From the NCBI GenBank assembly GCA_021815925.1, contig JAKAZL010000002.1, positions 62,001 through 126,000 on the forward strand: DNA of 64,000 nt. The letters run 5' to 3'. This DNA is from Pseudomonadota bacterium. Its GTDB lineage: Bacteria > Pseudomonadota > Gammaproteobacteria > Steroidobacterales > Steroidobacteraceae. The notes beneath the pieces are model-generated. The model saw only the letters and a program-made list of their open reading frames with translations, had not been told where the DNA came from and searched no databases. Positions within the stretch are counted from its first letter, which is position 1, and each line of letters opens with the position of its first letter. The position numbers were made by a program, and so were the translations under genes. Positions 12,591 through 21,421 of this stretch are shown in pieces.

Positions 12591-12740
12591 GAGATCCCCT
12601 GCATTCACGCCGAGTGCTATCCCGCGGGCGAGCTTAAGAACAGACCGCTGGCACTGGCGAACACCGACACGCGAGTGAACATCGCGGCGTTCAACGGCTG
12701 CTGCAGAAGCTGAATTCCAACGTCATGGAGGTCCGCGTTA
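12591..12740 (+). pseudogene. Fragment of a second glmS (residues ~489-538), frameshifted
   Basis: Translates as IHAECYPAGELKNRPLAL, matching [18 protein letters not shown] of the resident glmS (about residue 492 onward). After AAFN the frame is lost by a single base, and LLQKLNSNVMEVRV continues in the next frame, matching [14 protein letters not shown]. Both ends of the gene are missing. Many codons differ from the resident gene (for example in the PAGELK stretch), so it looks like an old or foreign copy rather than a recent local duplication. It lies inside the island, about 440 bases from its distal end. Confidence 0.85.
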
Positions 12741-13434
12741 AACAGGTAAAACTCAAAAATCAGTCCAAGCCGTGACAATGGTGTCTCGGCTCTGGCGACA
12801 CGAAGAATGTCGACTCCCCCCCTCTGTCGGGCGACGCAGTTGATCATGGCAAGGATCTCTTACGAAGAAATCTAATTGGGTCTTTTACCTAAATTTCGCA
12901 GGGCTCAGGGAAGGGAGGGGCTGGGCTCGATGCACAATCCAGGACGAGTCCGACTCCGGGGAGTCGTCGGCGCCGCGGGCCGGACGGCCAAGCAAATTTC
13001 GCGAGCGACACGCGAGACAATCCTGCAACGACTCCATTTCCTGCGGTGCCGGAGATTCTGCCGGGAACGGGCGGTCCGTCCCATTAGAGGTAAGGACTCT
13101 AGCTTGAACCGAAATCGCAGACAGCTGAATTCGCTGAGCAATTTACACCCTCAGGAAACGACTGCAATTCATGCCCACAAAATTAGTTGTGAACTGCTAG
13201 GCGATCTGCGTTCCAGTGGAGACTTCGGGCAATGGTCCTGGCCGCCCACGGTGACGGTGCACGCGATGGGGTTCGACTGCTGCGCAGGCTCCATGACCCT
13301 TCCGCCTTCGTCGCGACGAACGGCGCGCAATCGCGGGGGCGATCGGGCTCCTGCCGGCACCGCGCAGCCTTTCGCGGCCGGAGAGATTTCCGGTTAGAAT
13401 TTGCCACCTCGGATCGAGCGGGTGGCGACTTCAC
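12741..13434. other. Gene-free stretch containing the island's distal end
   Basis: No convincing coding frame. It holds a perfect palindrome CGACTCCGGGGAGTCG at 12951-12966, an AACGACTCC match at about 13027 and the distal island end at 13154-13179. The last 250 bases before the sensor gene should hold its promoter; TAGAAT near 13395 is a weak -10 candidate. Confidence 0.5.
13154..13179 (-). repeat. Distal inverted end of the island
   Basis: Read inward on the minus strand it begins TGTGGGCATG and has AGTCGTTTCC at positions 17-26, the same offset as in the glmS-proximal end. A further AACGACTCC lies about 130 bases inward (13027), so sites at this end are widely spaced. Tn7 has packed sites at its target-proximal end and spread sites at the other. 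Confidence 0.5.
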
Positions 13435-15219
13435 ATGCGCGATCAGACGATCGAAAACGTGTCTCACGCGGCCCCGTGGTCCCAATGGCTGGTCCGGCTG
13501 CTCGTCTCCGCGCTGGCGATCGCCGCCGTCGCCGCGACGGGATTCAGCGCCTCGAACAGCCTGCCGTTCAGGACCGCATGCGGCGGCGATTCCTGTCGTG
13601 TCACCTCCGTTTTGGCGAGCGCCGCGTCGCCCACCTTGCATACCGGCGACGAGATTGTGGTGTCGGACCAGCCCTTCGCGACCCGCGCTGTGCTGCTGGC
13701 CGACAATGTTCCGACTGGCCGCGATTACCTCCTCTACGTCCGACGCGACACCGAACACCTCAGCGTGAGCGTGCACACGCTCCCTTCGTCCCGGACGCAG
13801 CCGACCGGCTCACGGATCGCCTCCCGCACGGCGCTGGTCTTCATCCTCCTCTTTGGGCTTCTGATGTTGTGGCGGGGAGAATCCGCCGCGAGCCGGGGAT
13901 TGTGCCTGTTCACGCTCAGCAGCGTCGTGACGGCGGGACTCTATCAGTGGGCGCTCGCACCCCCTTGGAATCTGGTCGTCCAGGGGGTCGGCACCCTGAT
14001 CGGCGGACCCGGGGCGTTCATGGGACTGTACCTCACGGCCGAGGCGCTTGTGCGCACCGGTTCCAGGTCGCGTGCGGCCCGGTGGGCTCGCACAGCATAC
14101 CTCGGCGCGCTGCTGCTGCTTTATCTGACGGAAGTGGTTCCGAAACTGATCGTTGCCGCCGGCCGCCCCGTGCCGCTATTCACCGCCGGCCAGCTGGCCA
14201 CATTGATATTGGGCGTCGTTGCCTGGATTGTGCCGCTGAGTTATCTGCTCAAAGGCTACCGGGTCAGCACTCCGGAGAACCGTCTGCGCATTCGCTGGTT
14301 CATCGTGAGCATTGCACTGCTGCTGCCGCTGCTCGCCTGCAACCTGTTGCTCCAGTCGGAAGACGTGCATGTGGCGAGCTGGGTCGCACTTCTCGCGGTT
14401 ACCCAGATCCTGCTGACGTTTGCTGTATTCGGGATACTGAGCTATGCCGCTCTGAGCCAGCGCCTGGTGGCCGTGCGTTTCGTGCTGAACAGAGCGCTGG
14501 TATTCGGCGTTCTCACCGCGCTGCTGATCGGCACGCTGTCATTGCTCGAGAGCCTGATCGAGCGCAGCGTGATCAGCAAGGAGGCGGGCTTGGCGCTCGA
14601 CATCGTCGTCCCGCTGCTGCTCGGCATTTCGATTCATCATATCCATCGATGGGGTGAAGAGAACGTCGAGCGTGTCGTCTTTCGGAACGAGTATCGCGCG
14701 CGCAGTGCGATTAGCACGTTCCTGCGAGACGCCGGATTCATCGCCCATCCAGTGACGCTGTTCGAGCGTACCGTGGAGACTTTTGCCGCTCACGGTGGTG
14801 GCCGGTACTGCGCCTTGTACCTGTCGGGGAAGGACGGTTACGAGCGGGTCGGCGCCAGCGAGCACGCCAGGGGCCTTCCCCAACGGATTTCGGTGGACGA
14901 TGTGGCGATGGTCCGGTTGCGCGCCACGCTCTCGCCCGTTGATCTGTTCGGGCTCTCGAGCGAACTTGGGCCGAACGGACTGGCGCTGCCGCTGGCGATC
15001 CGGGGGCGGCTGGATGGCGTGCTCGTCTGCGGCGAGAAGACGGCGGGTCGCTATGCGCAGGCTGAGATCGAATTCCTGTCCAAAGCGGCGGCGGGCATCG
15101 CCTCGTGCATCATCGCGCTCCGGGCGGAGCTCCGCGGCCATTTCGTTGACCGGGTCGCCAGCGGGACGCTGCCCATGGCCCAAGTGCTTGAGGAGGCCCG
15201 GGGTCTCGCTGAGCCGTGA
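13435..15219 (+). CDS. Multi-spanning membrane sensor with cytosolic GAF domain
   Basis: 594 residues. One N-terminal membrane segment (about 18-38) is followed by a periplasmic stretch with a PDZ-like ASPTLHTGDEIVVSDQP, then eight or nine hydrophobic segments to about residue 400, and a cytosolic C-terminal region that reads as a GAF domain (RYCALYLSGKDGYERVG, LALPLAIRGRLDGVLVCGEK). The layout resembles membrane-bound sensor kinases, but no His-box, HATPase, GGDEF or other output domain follows. It may act through a partner protein. Start: ATG at 13435. It stands alone and is convergent with the Asp-box protein gene. Confidence 0.75.
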   Translation: MRDQTIENVSHAAPWSQWLVRLLVSALAIAAVAATGFSASNSLPFRTACGGDSCRVTSVLASAASPTLHTGDEIVVSDQPFATRAVLLADNVPTGRDYLLYVRRDTEHLSVSVHTLPSSRTQPTGSRIASRTALVFILLFGLLMLWRGESAASRGLCLFTLSSVVTAGLYQWALAPPWNLVVQGVGTLIGGPGAFMGLYLTAEALVRTGSRSRAARWARTAYLGALLLLYLTEVVPKLIVAAGRPVPLFTAGQLATLILGVVAWIVPLSYLLKGYRVSTPENRLRIRWFIVSIALLLPLLACNLLLQSEDVHVASWVALLAVTQILLTFAVFGILSYAALSQRLVAVRFVLNRALVFGVLTALLIGTLSLLESLIERSVISKEAGLALDIVVPLLLGISIHHIHRWGEENVERVVFRNEYRARSAISTFLRDAGFIAHPVTLFERTVETFAAHGGGRYCALYLSGKDGYERVGASEHARGLPQRISVDDVAMVRLRATLSPVDLFGLSSELGPNGLALPLAIRGRLDGVLVCGEKTAGRYAQAEIEFLSKAAAGIASCIIALRAELRGHFVDRVASGTLPMAQVLEEARGLAEP

Positions 15220-15314
15220 GAGCGTGTACCGCAATGGTCTTTATTCTGTCCCCCATTCGGGCAGCGCCGGCTCTCGCCCGGCTGGATGAAATAGCAGACG
15301 CTCAAGCTTGCGCG

Positions 15315-16793
15315 TCAACCGATCGTCACTTTGTCGGGCCTTGAATCGAAAGGCACACGCGCCTCCGGGAGGTGCGCTGACGTACCCACTGGAGCCGAGC
15401 CAGCCCGCCGCGCGCGATGGACTGAGCGGATTTCCCCACAGCCTCGTGCGCGTGATCCACGATCGCCCGAATCGGTGCTGCGGTTCATCCAGACCCCACC
15501 CGGGGGCTTTTGTCCCGCCGCTGATTCTCCCCAGATTGCGATCGTGCAGCCAGTGGAGAGAACCGAGAGGCCAGTGTAGTCGCCATATGGGGCCCCAAAG
15601 CCATTGGAATTGACGTAACGCGCCCCGGACGTTGCCCCGGAGATCCGCACCTCGGGAGACCACGTCATTCCGCCATCGGACGATTGCCGCTCCCAGACGT
15701 TGAATTCCCCGGCTCGATCAACCATGAACGTCGCGCGGAAGCCGTCCCCGCGGGTACCCACGATCGCCGGATAAGACCCATTCGCGGTGGCTCCCGGCTC
15801 GGTCAGACGAATCGGCGCGGACCAGCTGGCACCTGCGGTGTTCGAGCGGCGAACGTACACTCCATTGTCTCCGCTCAGGGAGGACGCGCCGCTGTACATC
15901 ATGACCAGCGTACCGGCGGCATCAGCGGCCATCGTCTCGAGACCGTCGGTCATGTACTGACGCCCCGTATAGAGCGTATCGACTACCGCTTGCGTGTAAG
16001 ACTGTCCGCCATTCGTCGAGCGGAAGATGTTGTAACTGATCCGCCCGGTGCATTTTGGAGAGCCGCTTCCGCAAGGATAGCCCGCGGCCGCGGTGAGGAT
16101 GGTGTCGTCGGCGAGAACCACGACGCCCTCGGCGTAGTAGTATCTGCGGGCGATGGTGCTGATCTTCTGCGGCGACGTCCACGTTGCGCCATAGTCATGC
16201 GACGATACGGTGTACAGATAACCGTGCGCCTGCGTCCAAAACGCATAGATATCCTTGCCATCGTCCGACATCCCGAACCAGGGGTGATCGCTCCAGTGGG
16301 GACCGGAAACGACGGTCTCGGGGCTCCACGTTTTGCCGCCGTCCGTCGACTTGCTGAAGGCCGTCGAGTTCCAATCCATCCACATGACGTACACCGGGGC
16401 GGGGGATCCTGGCTTCGGATTCTTGACGACCTCGATCGTCAAGTCGTAATCGCCCTTGCCCTCACGATTGCAGAACGGGCAATACACCGGCCTTGACCAC
16501 GTTGATCCGTTGTCGGCCGACATAACGAATACGCCGCTCGAGGAAGGGCACGTCGGGCAGAGGCCCGGTCCATGTGGCAGGAACCAGGTCGCATACACGT
16601 TGCTGCTGCTTGGGTCGGCCGCCACGAAAGGCTCCCAAGCATTCTCCGTGCCGCTCATGAGTCTCTCACCGACCCAGCCGGTCAGCGCCGCACTCTTTGC
16701 TGCTGTTGCGAACGGCAGCAGCGAACTCAATATGACCGTCAGAAGTAAACGCCCAGCGAGCCTGGCTGTTGGCTTGTAATTTCTGTGTTCCAT
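15315..16793 (-). CDS. Secreted Asp-box (BNR/sialidase-like) protein
   Basis: 492 residues with a signal peptide (LAGRLLLTVILSSLLPFATA). At least five Asp-box repeats are visible (SADNGSTW, STDGGKTW, SHDYGATW, STNGGQSY, SSDGGMTW), which mark the blades of a six-bladed propeller as in exo-sialidases. The sialidase FRIP motif and Arg triad are not obvious, so glycosidase activity is unproven. Two Cys pairs occur early (GLCPTCPSS and PVYCPFCNRE). The natural end looks to be PPGGVWMNR near 15480; the last 54 residues are Arg-rich and unlike the rest, perhaps read-through of a lost stop. Start chosen at 16793 (MEHRNYK); an ATG 8 codons earlier is possible. Confidence 0.75.
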   Translation of the reverse strand: MEHRNYKPTARLAGRLLLTVILSSLLPFATAAKSAALTGWVGERLMSGTENAWEPFVAADPSSSNVYATWFLPHGPGLCPTCPSSSGVFVMSADNGSTWSRPVYCPFCNREGKGDYDLTIEVVKNPKPGSPAPVYVMWMDWNSTAFSKSTDGGKTWSPETVVSGPHWSDHPWFGMSDDGKDIYAFWTQAHGYLYTVSSHDYGATWTSPQKISTIARRYYYAEGVVVLADDTILTAAAGYPCGSGSPKCTGRISYNIFRSTNGGQSYTQAVVDTLYTGRQYMTDGLETMAADAAGTLVMMYSGASSLSGDNGVYVRRSNTAGASWSAPIRLTEPGATANGSYPAIVGTRGDGFRATFMVDRAGEFNVWERQSSDGGMTWSPEVRISGATSGARYVNSNGFGAPYGDYTGLSVLSTGCTIAIWGESAAGQKPPGGVWMNRSTDSGDRGSRARGCGEIRSVHRARRAGSAPVGTSAHLPEARVPFDSRPDKVTIG

Positions 16794-17045
16794 GTCGTGA
16801 GCATTGTGCTTGTACATTATTGTGCGCTCGTGGATGAAGGTCGCTTCTGGACGGCATCAATAGTTCGGGAGATCGGGAGGCAGTGCAGAGCGCAGCGCTC
16901 CAGATCGTTACGCCACGAGGGGGCGGACCCTCCGTGCTTTAGCCGGACTCGTAGGCCAGGCGGGCAAGTACGGTGAATTGCCGGTCCGCCCCGGCGTTCG
17001 ATCTTGCGAACCGACTGCGCAAATCCGATGTATTTAAGGGGGCGT

Positions 17046-18038
17046 TTACAGACGCGCGCGCAGCGCGGAACTGGAGAGCACTTGCGGATTAACGACATTC
17101 GACGGAGCCCCTGCGGCGTGCGCGTTGATCTGCTCGAAGATGTCCGTGAACTGGAGGTCCCATTCCTCGCGTGTGACGTAACCGATGTGGGGCGTGCATA
17201 TGAGGTTGTCGAGCTGGAGGAGCGGGTCTGATGCGGGCATCGGCTCTTCATCATAGACGTCCAGGGCTGCGAATCCGGGTCGGCCAGCCTTGAGGGCCGC
17301 CAGCAGCGCACCAGGCTCGATCAAACCTGCTCGGCTGGTATTGACGAGGGTCGCCGAGGACTTCATGCGTGCCAGGTCCTCGGCGGTGACGATATGCCGA
17401 GTGGATTCCACGAGTCGCATATGCAGGGACAGGACATCACTGGCTGAAAAGAACTGAGCTTTGCTCTTCGCGACGGTCCAGCCGTCGGCGCGCGCCCGGT
17501 CGCAAGATGCTTCGCGTGCCCAGATCAGCACCTCCATGCCGATTGCGCGGGAATACTCTGCAACGGCCCTGCCGATGCGTCCGTAGCCGTAAATGCCGAG
17601 AACCTTGCCCCGTAGGGTGGTGCCGACGCCGCATTGCCACCGGCCGCTCTTCAGTGACGCCATTTGTTGTGGAATCTGGCGTGCTGCCGCGATGATCAGA
17701 CCCAACGTCAATTCGGCCGTGGCATAAGAAGGCGTGCCGGGATGGAGGTCGGAGGAAACGACTATGCCGAGGCGAGTGCATGCGTCGACGTCAATATGAG
17801 GATAGACGCTGCGCTGACTGATCAACTGCAAGCGGGGTAGGCGCTCCAGGAGACTTGCGCGGATCTTCGTGCGCTCGCGAATCAAAACCAGCGCTTCGGT
17901 GTCTGCGAGTCGTTCGACGAGGCGGTCCTCATCCTCGAGGTGATCGTTCCAGATGCGCACCTCGTGCTCGGCGAGCCGGGCGAAGCACGGCAGGGTTCGG
18001 AGTGTGTCGAAATAGTCATCCAGGATCGACACCTTCAT
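17046..18038 (-). CDS. D-2-hydroxyacid dehydrogenase, NAD-dependent
   Basis: 330-residue member of the D-isomer-specific 2-hydroxyacid dehydrogenases (PGDH/formate dehydrogenase fold), reversibly oxidising a 2-hydroxyacid to the 2-oxoacid. The Rossmann loop is [15 protein letters not shown]; the catalytic Arg is in NTSRAGLI, the Glu in DVYDEEPM and the His in [12 protein letters not shown]. Substrate cannot be told from sequence. Start: [14 protein letters not shown] at 18038; the frame is open upstream but that part belongs to the neighbouring gene in another frame. Its ATG overlaps the stop of the small upstream gene (ATGA), so the two are translationally coupled. Confidence 0.9.
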   Translation of the reverse strand: MKVSILDDYFDTLRTLPCFARLAEHEVRIWNDHLEDEDRLVERLADTEALVLIRERTKIRASLLERLPRLQLISQRSVYPHIDVDACTRLGIVVSSDLHPGTPSYATAELTLGLIIAAARQIPQQMASLKSGRWQCGVGTTLRGKVLGIYGYGRIGRAVAEYSRAIGMEVLIWAREASCDRARADGWTVAKSKAQFFSASDVLSLHMRLVESTRHIVTAEDLARMKSSATLVNTSRAGLIEPGALLAALKAGRPGFAALDVYDEEPMPASDPLLQLDNLICTPHIGYVTREEWDLQFTDIFEQINAHAAGAPSNVVNPQVLSSSALRARL

Positions 18039-18274
18039 TTGGACTGTGCCTCCGGGGAGCGCGAATTCAACAAGAATGCTCTGCCGTCGCGACTCAGAGT
18101 CATTTTTCCGCTGCCGGCTTCGTATTCGATCAAGCCGGCCGTACACGCATCCTCCCAGATGGACAGGCGCGGACAAGAAGTTCGCCATGCCTCCATGACC
18201 TCAACGTAGGCTCTGGGCCGCTCTTCGATCCACTCAAGCATCTGGCGTGTGAGACTGGCGGCTGCGCTGGTCAT
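18035..18274 (-). CDS. Small winged-helix-like protein coupled to the dehydrogenase
   Basis: 79 residues ([20 protein letters not shown]...). The pattern of a helix pair ([25 protein letters not shown]) followed by [15 protein letters not shown] and a short beta pair ([13 protein letters not shown]) looks like a mini winged helix of the kind that reads DNA or protein partners. I recall similar small genes beside D-2-hydroxyacid dehydrogenases in other proteobacteria, but cannot name a function. The stop overlaps the dehydrogenase start by one base pair step (ATGA), which argues it is a real gene. Confidence 0.7.
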   Translation of the reverse strand: MTSAAASLTRQMLEWIEERPRAYVEVMEAWRTSCPRLSIWEDACTAGLIEYEAGSGKMTLSRDGRAFLLNSRSPEAQSK

Positions 18275-18962
18275 GAGCGATTCGATGCAGGCAGGCGCTG
18301 CGCAGATACGACTAAAACTCTTGATCTCGTTCGATTGCGCAACGACTCCCTCCAGTGTGAGGCCCGCCCCGCGGCCACACCGTTCATCTGCCTTTGTATC
18401 GTGATTGCATTCAGTATCGCCCCGACTCCTCTGCGATCAACTCCGCTTCTTGCCACATATTAGCAATTGACTGAAGATCACGGCCATCCCCGCGTTGCCG
18501 TTGATTCCGGTCATACTTCAATGCCGATGAGTAACCTGAGCCGTCGTGGTCCTTGTGCCGGTCGGGAGCTTCCGCATGACCGTGGCGGCATCGCGATCGC
18601 CCGATCAAATCTGCAAGATCCCGCAATTCACTCATTGGATCCGCAGGTCGCCGCTGTGAATCACGAAGCCGATCAAGGAATTGAGCGAAGGCCAAGAGCT
18701 CTCGGCGCCGGCCACACATCGTTCGGCTGCGAATTCAATTCGATTTCTCAGCCCTTGCGCGCTGAGCTTGTCCATCCAATCCCCCGTCATGCCGAGAAAG
18801 CCCAATAAGGTCCCCGCCGGGCACGCGCCCGTCGCGGCACTCACCCGATCGACTTCCCGAATCTCACCTCAGGCCCGTCGACCCGTGCGCTCCCCAAGAA
18901 TCCAGCGTAGCATCGTGCGCCAGACATGATTCGGGTTGGGCACGGGTACTGAAGGGGCAGCC
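18275..18962. other. 688 bases with no supported gene
   Basis: Frames are short and overlapping on both strands. The only protein-like stretch is on the minus strand at 18632-18844 (including LSAQGLRNRIEFAAERCVAG and LNSLIGFVIHSGDLRIQ), which I do not recognise and could be a gene remnant. The promoters of the divergent flanking genes should lie here. Confidence 0.45.
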
Positions 18963-19529
18963 ATGGCAGAAGAAGGCTTCGAAGTTCCATCACCGCACGA
19001 GAAGTTGATCGAGCATCAGGCCGTACATGACAGCCTCGCCCAACGGGTCGCATTGGTGACGGCGATCCTGGCGACCATCGGCGCGATCCTCAGCTACCAG
19101 TCCGGTGCCAACCAGAATCAGGCCATGTTCCTGAAGAATGAGAGCATCCGCAAGCAGGCTCAGGCTTCGGATCAGTGGGCGTTCTACCAGGCAAGCTCGA
19201 TCAAGCAGCACATCGCCGAAGACATGGCCGGCATCGCGAGCAACGACGCGCAGCGTGCAGCGCTGCTTGCGCGTGCCAAGCACGAAGCGTCGAAGAAGTC
19301 CGACATTAAGCAGGCGGCCGAACGGCTGCAGCGCGATTCGGAGAAGTTCAATGAGCGCTCCGAACGGGTGCTTCGCCCCCATGAGCGTATGGCGTTGGGC
19401 ATGACCCTCATTCAGATTGCCGTCGCGCTCGCGTCTATCACTGTACTGACGCGCAGGACATGGCTGTTCTGGGGCTCCATGCTCTCGGCATTGCTCGGTG
19501 TCGCCGTGGCGGCAAGCGGATTGCTCTGA
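18963..19529 (+). CDS. DUF4337 membrane protein
   Basis: 188 residues. Family hallmarks: a short acidic N-terminus (MAEEGFEVPSPHEKLIEHQ), one transmembrane segment (VALVTAILATIGAILSYQSG), a long helical cytosolic or periplasmic stretch with AMFLKNESIRKQAQASDQWAFYQASSIKQ, and two closing membrane segments (MTLIQIAVALASITVLT and LFWGSMLSALLGVAVAASGL). Function of DUF4337 is unknown. The ATG at 18963, with AAGGGGCAGCC in front, is preferred over an upstream GTG. It stands alone. Confidence 0.85.
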   Translation: MAEEGFEVPSPHEKLIEHQAVHDSLAQRVALVTAILATIGAILSYQSGANQNQAMFLKNESIRKQAQASDQWAFYQASSIKQHIAEDMAGIASNDAQRAALLARAKHEASKKSDIKQAAERLQRDSEKFNERSERVLRPHERMALGMTLIQIAVALASITVLTRRTWLFWGSMLSALLGVAVAASGLL

Positions 19530-19837
19530 TCTGGGAGTGGGCGTCGCGCCCCGCGGGTACGATCTGCCGCTTGCTCGCTATGGTGGTACGACTGCCAAAG
19601 GGTGCAGCGTGATGACCCATGCGGGCTTCAGGCAACTCTGCCGCCCTTGACGATCGAGCGGACGACACCTCCTGATCTGCGTGCTCGATGACCAAGCTGA
19701 TTTAATCGCAAGCGGCGAGGGCGTGGTGACGCAAAAGAGAGCGCACGATCACTGGCCATCGCCTTTGAGCGCCCGGGTGGTGGATAAAATGACCCAAAGC
19801 TGCCGCTGAGATCCTTGAACGATGCAGCCCCCGGCGC
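19530..19837. other. 308-base convergent gap
   Basis: Lies between the DUF4337 gene and the Sel1 gene, which point at each other. GGGCG-TCG-CGCCC near 19541 could be a small terminator hairpin. No gene seen. Confidence 0.4.
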
Positions 19838-20491
19838 TCAGCGTCGAATGCTCGTCAACGGTATTGAGCCGCTGTAAGGCACGCTGGAAGTCGGTTGCCA
19901 GGCGGCAACTTGCCGGCGGACGGCCGCGAGCTCGGCCGAGGTGAGTGACGGCGCGAGTGCCCGGGCTCTCTGGTATGCGTACCGGCGGACCTGATGGATA
20001 TTGAAAATCGTGACGTCCGAGCGGACCGGCTTTGCGGCAAGCGAATACCAATAGTATGCCTGCGCCTTGTCGGCAGGCAGCAGAGCGCCCACAGCATAAA
20101 GATCGCCAAGATCCAACTGTGCTGCGGGGGCGCCGCGTTCGGCCGCACGATGCAACCACTTGAGCGCATCGGGTGTACTCTGTGGCACTGCGCTGCCGCG
20201 CAGATACATCGAGCCCAGCTGGGCCTGCGCGATGGCGAGATTCGCCTCCGCGGCGCGCCTGATCCAGTCGACTCCCGCCGTCCGCTCCTCTGCCGTATGG
20301 GCACGTGCGACGATGTGCTCGCCCAGAAGCAGCTCTGCCATGGGGTTGCCCTGCCGGGCCGCTATCGTGATTGCCGGTCCGACCGAAACCTCAGGCGGTG
20401 CCGTGGCGCATCCGGTAAGGAAGGGCATCGCGAGGGTTGCGCATGCGGCACTCAACACCAGGTGGCTTGCGCGAATGCGTTCATGATTCAT
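19838..20491 (-). CDS. Sel1-repeat lipoprotein
   Basis: 217 residues with a lipoprotein signal: hydrophobic LVLSAACATLAMPFLTG then Cys (lipobox LTGC). The mature part has Sel1-like (TPR-type) repeats: AEERTAGVDWIRRAAEANLA, IAQAQLGSMYLRG, TPDALKWLHRAAERGAPA, AQLDLGDLYAVG and KAQAYYWYSLAAK. Such proteins are scaffolds for protein-protein contacts in the envelope. The ATG at 20491 (MNHERIR) with GGGAAC ahead is chosen over an upstream in-frame start that would bury the signal peptide. No operon partner. Confidence 0.82.
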   Translation of the reverse strand: MNHERIRASHLVLSAACATLAMPFLTGCATAPPEVSVGPAITIAARQGNPMAELLLGEHIVARAHTAEERTAGVDWIRRAAEANLAIAQAQLGSMYLRGSAVPQSTPDALKWLHRAAERGAPAAQLDLGDLYAVGALLPADKAQAYYWYSLAAKPVRSDVTIFNIHQVRRYAYQRARALAPSLTSAELAAVRRQVAAWQPTSSVPYSGSIPLTSIRR

Positions 20492-21009
20492 CGAGTTCCC
20501 TTCGCCAACGCCGAGATGATGATGGATCGCAATAGCCACAAAGCCAACAAGGAGTGTTTTATCTCAATTTGATCCTGCAAGCGGTCAATCGGATGGGGGG
20601 CACGGATCATTTTGACCGAAAGACCCTCATTCAGCGACCTGGCGGGCGCCTTCCCTGGCGGGAAAATATGCGCCCACAGTGGGAAAGTCAACAAATGACA
20701 GGCGCGTGGCAGCCGCGCTCAATAAGACGCCATCAGACAGTCTCTTGCGCTGTGGTTGGTCGCGGGCGTCTCATTGACGCCACGCGATCTGCAGGCCTGG
20801 ATTCACTCATCGGCGCTCTATGCCTCGATCTGCTCCTAAACCAAGAGTTGGTGCGACCGCCTGGGCCGGAGGGCCTTGATGTCGAGCAGCCGTTGCAACG
20901 TCACTGTCAGGAGGGCGGGTGCGCGCCAACTGCCGCTCGATAGCGCGACGCGCGGCCCATCGTTGCCTTCCGATGCGCGCCATGGTCCAATGCTCTGCGG
21001 AGAGGACCG
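20492..21009. other. 518 bases without a supported gene
   Basis: Frames through here are short and look like antisense or chance openings. A run near 20744-20830 (LALWLVAGVSLTPRDLQAWI) reads like protein but has no start and an in-frame stop just upstream; I cannot assign it. The promoter of the Sel1 gene should lie in the first 100 bases. Confidence 0.4.
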
Positions 21010-21381
21010 ATGCGTCTTATCGACGAACTGAACAAACTCATCGCGGACAAGCCCGGGCTGTTTCGTGAGCAGTTGATGCGGGAAGACGTCGTGCGGCTTG
21101 AAAAGCTGGAGGCGCTGGCGCGGTCCAGTGCGGAGCGCGAATCGTATCGCCTTGCGGGACGTAAGCTCGGTTGGACCACTCTCGATGCGCGTACGAGCGA
21201 ATTGGGTGGCGTACTGGATGAACTGCTCGAGGCGGTGCGCGAGGCGACGCTCAGCCCGTCTGTGGCTGCCGACGTGCGTACGGTGGATGCGTGGCGTGCG
21301 CTTGCGCATCTGCGCATGGAACGTTTAGTGGGTTGTCTGTCGACGCCGCTGCCGAAGCGCACCGGCGAGAACAGCGACTAG
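21010..21381 (+). CDS. Small helical protein of unknown function
   Basis: 123 residues, not recognised. Predicted mostly alpha-helical and highly charged (LIDELNKLIADKPGLFREQL, DVVRLEKLEALARSSAERES). No signal peptide, membrane segment or motif. The ATG at 21010 has GGAGAGGACCG just before it, a good ribosome site, and codon use matches the neighbours, which supports it being real. It is followed after 40 bases by the EreA/ChaN-like gene in the same direction, so they may share a transcript. Confidence 0.55.
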   Translation: MRLIDELNKLIADKPGLFREQLMREDVVRLEKLEALARSSAERESYRLAGRKLGWTTLDARTSELGGVLDELLEAVREATLSPSVAADVRTVDAWRALAHLRMERLVGCLSTPLPKRTGENSD

Positions 21382-21421
21382 ATCTGCCGTCTGAATTTAT
21401 ACGTGCACGGTGGAAGGAATC

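Larger units (their letters stand above)
6850..13179. mobile_element. Decayed Tn7-type element or island at the glmS 3' site
   Basis: Two 26-base ends in inverted orientation (6850-6875 and 13154-13179) both begin TGT and match at 19 of 26 positions without gaps, including an identical AGTCGTTTCC at the same offset and a shared AATT. The left end starts 25 bases after the glmS stop, where Tn7 family elements insert. The 6.3 kb between contains an IS66 remnant, a boxA-like site, a peptidase-permease operon, an APC transporter and a fragment of a second glmS, but no tnsA/B/C/D or other recombinase gene. Flanking pentamers (ATAAT and AAATT) are not a clean target duplication. Ends are seen; the family assignment is inferred. 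Confidence 0.55.

Noticed and set aside
12189..12713. A 174-residue plus-strand open frame
   Set aside because: Only its end is protein-like, and that end is a glmS fragment out of its gene; the rest shows no coding character.
17900..17915. AGTCGTT at about 17908 as a further island end site
   Set aside because: It lies within the hydroxyacid dehydrogenase coding sequence, away from the island, and a seven-base match is expected by chance.
18632..18844. A 70-residue minus-strand frame with a protein-like sequence
   Set aside because: No ribosome site, no recognised family and no coupled neighbour; kept only as a note on the gap.
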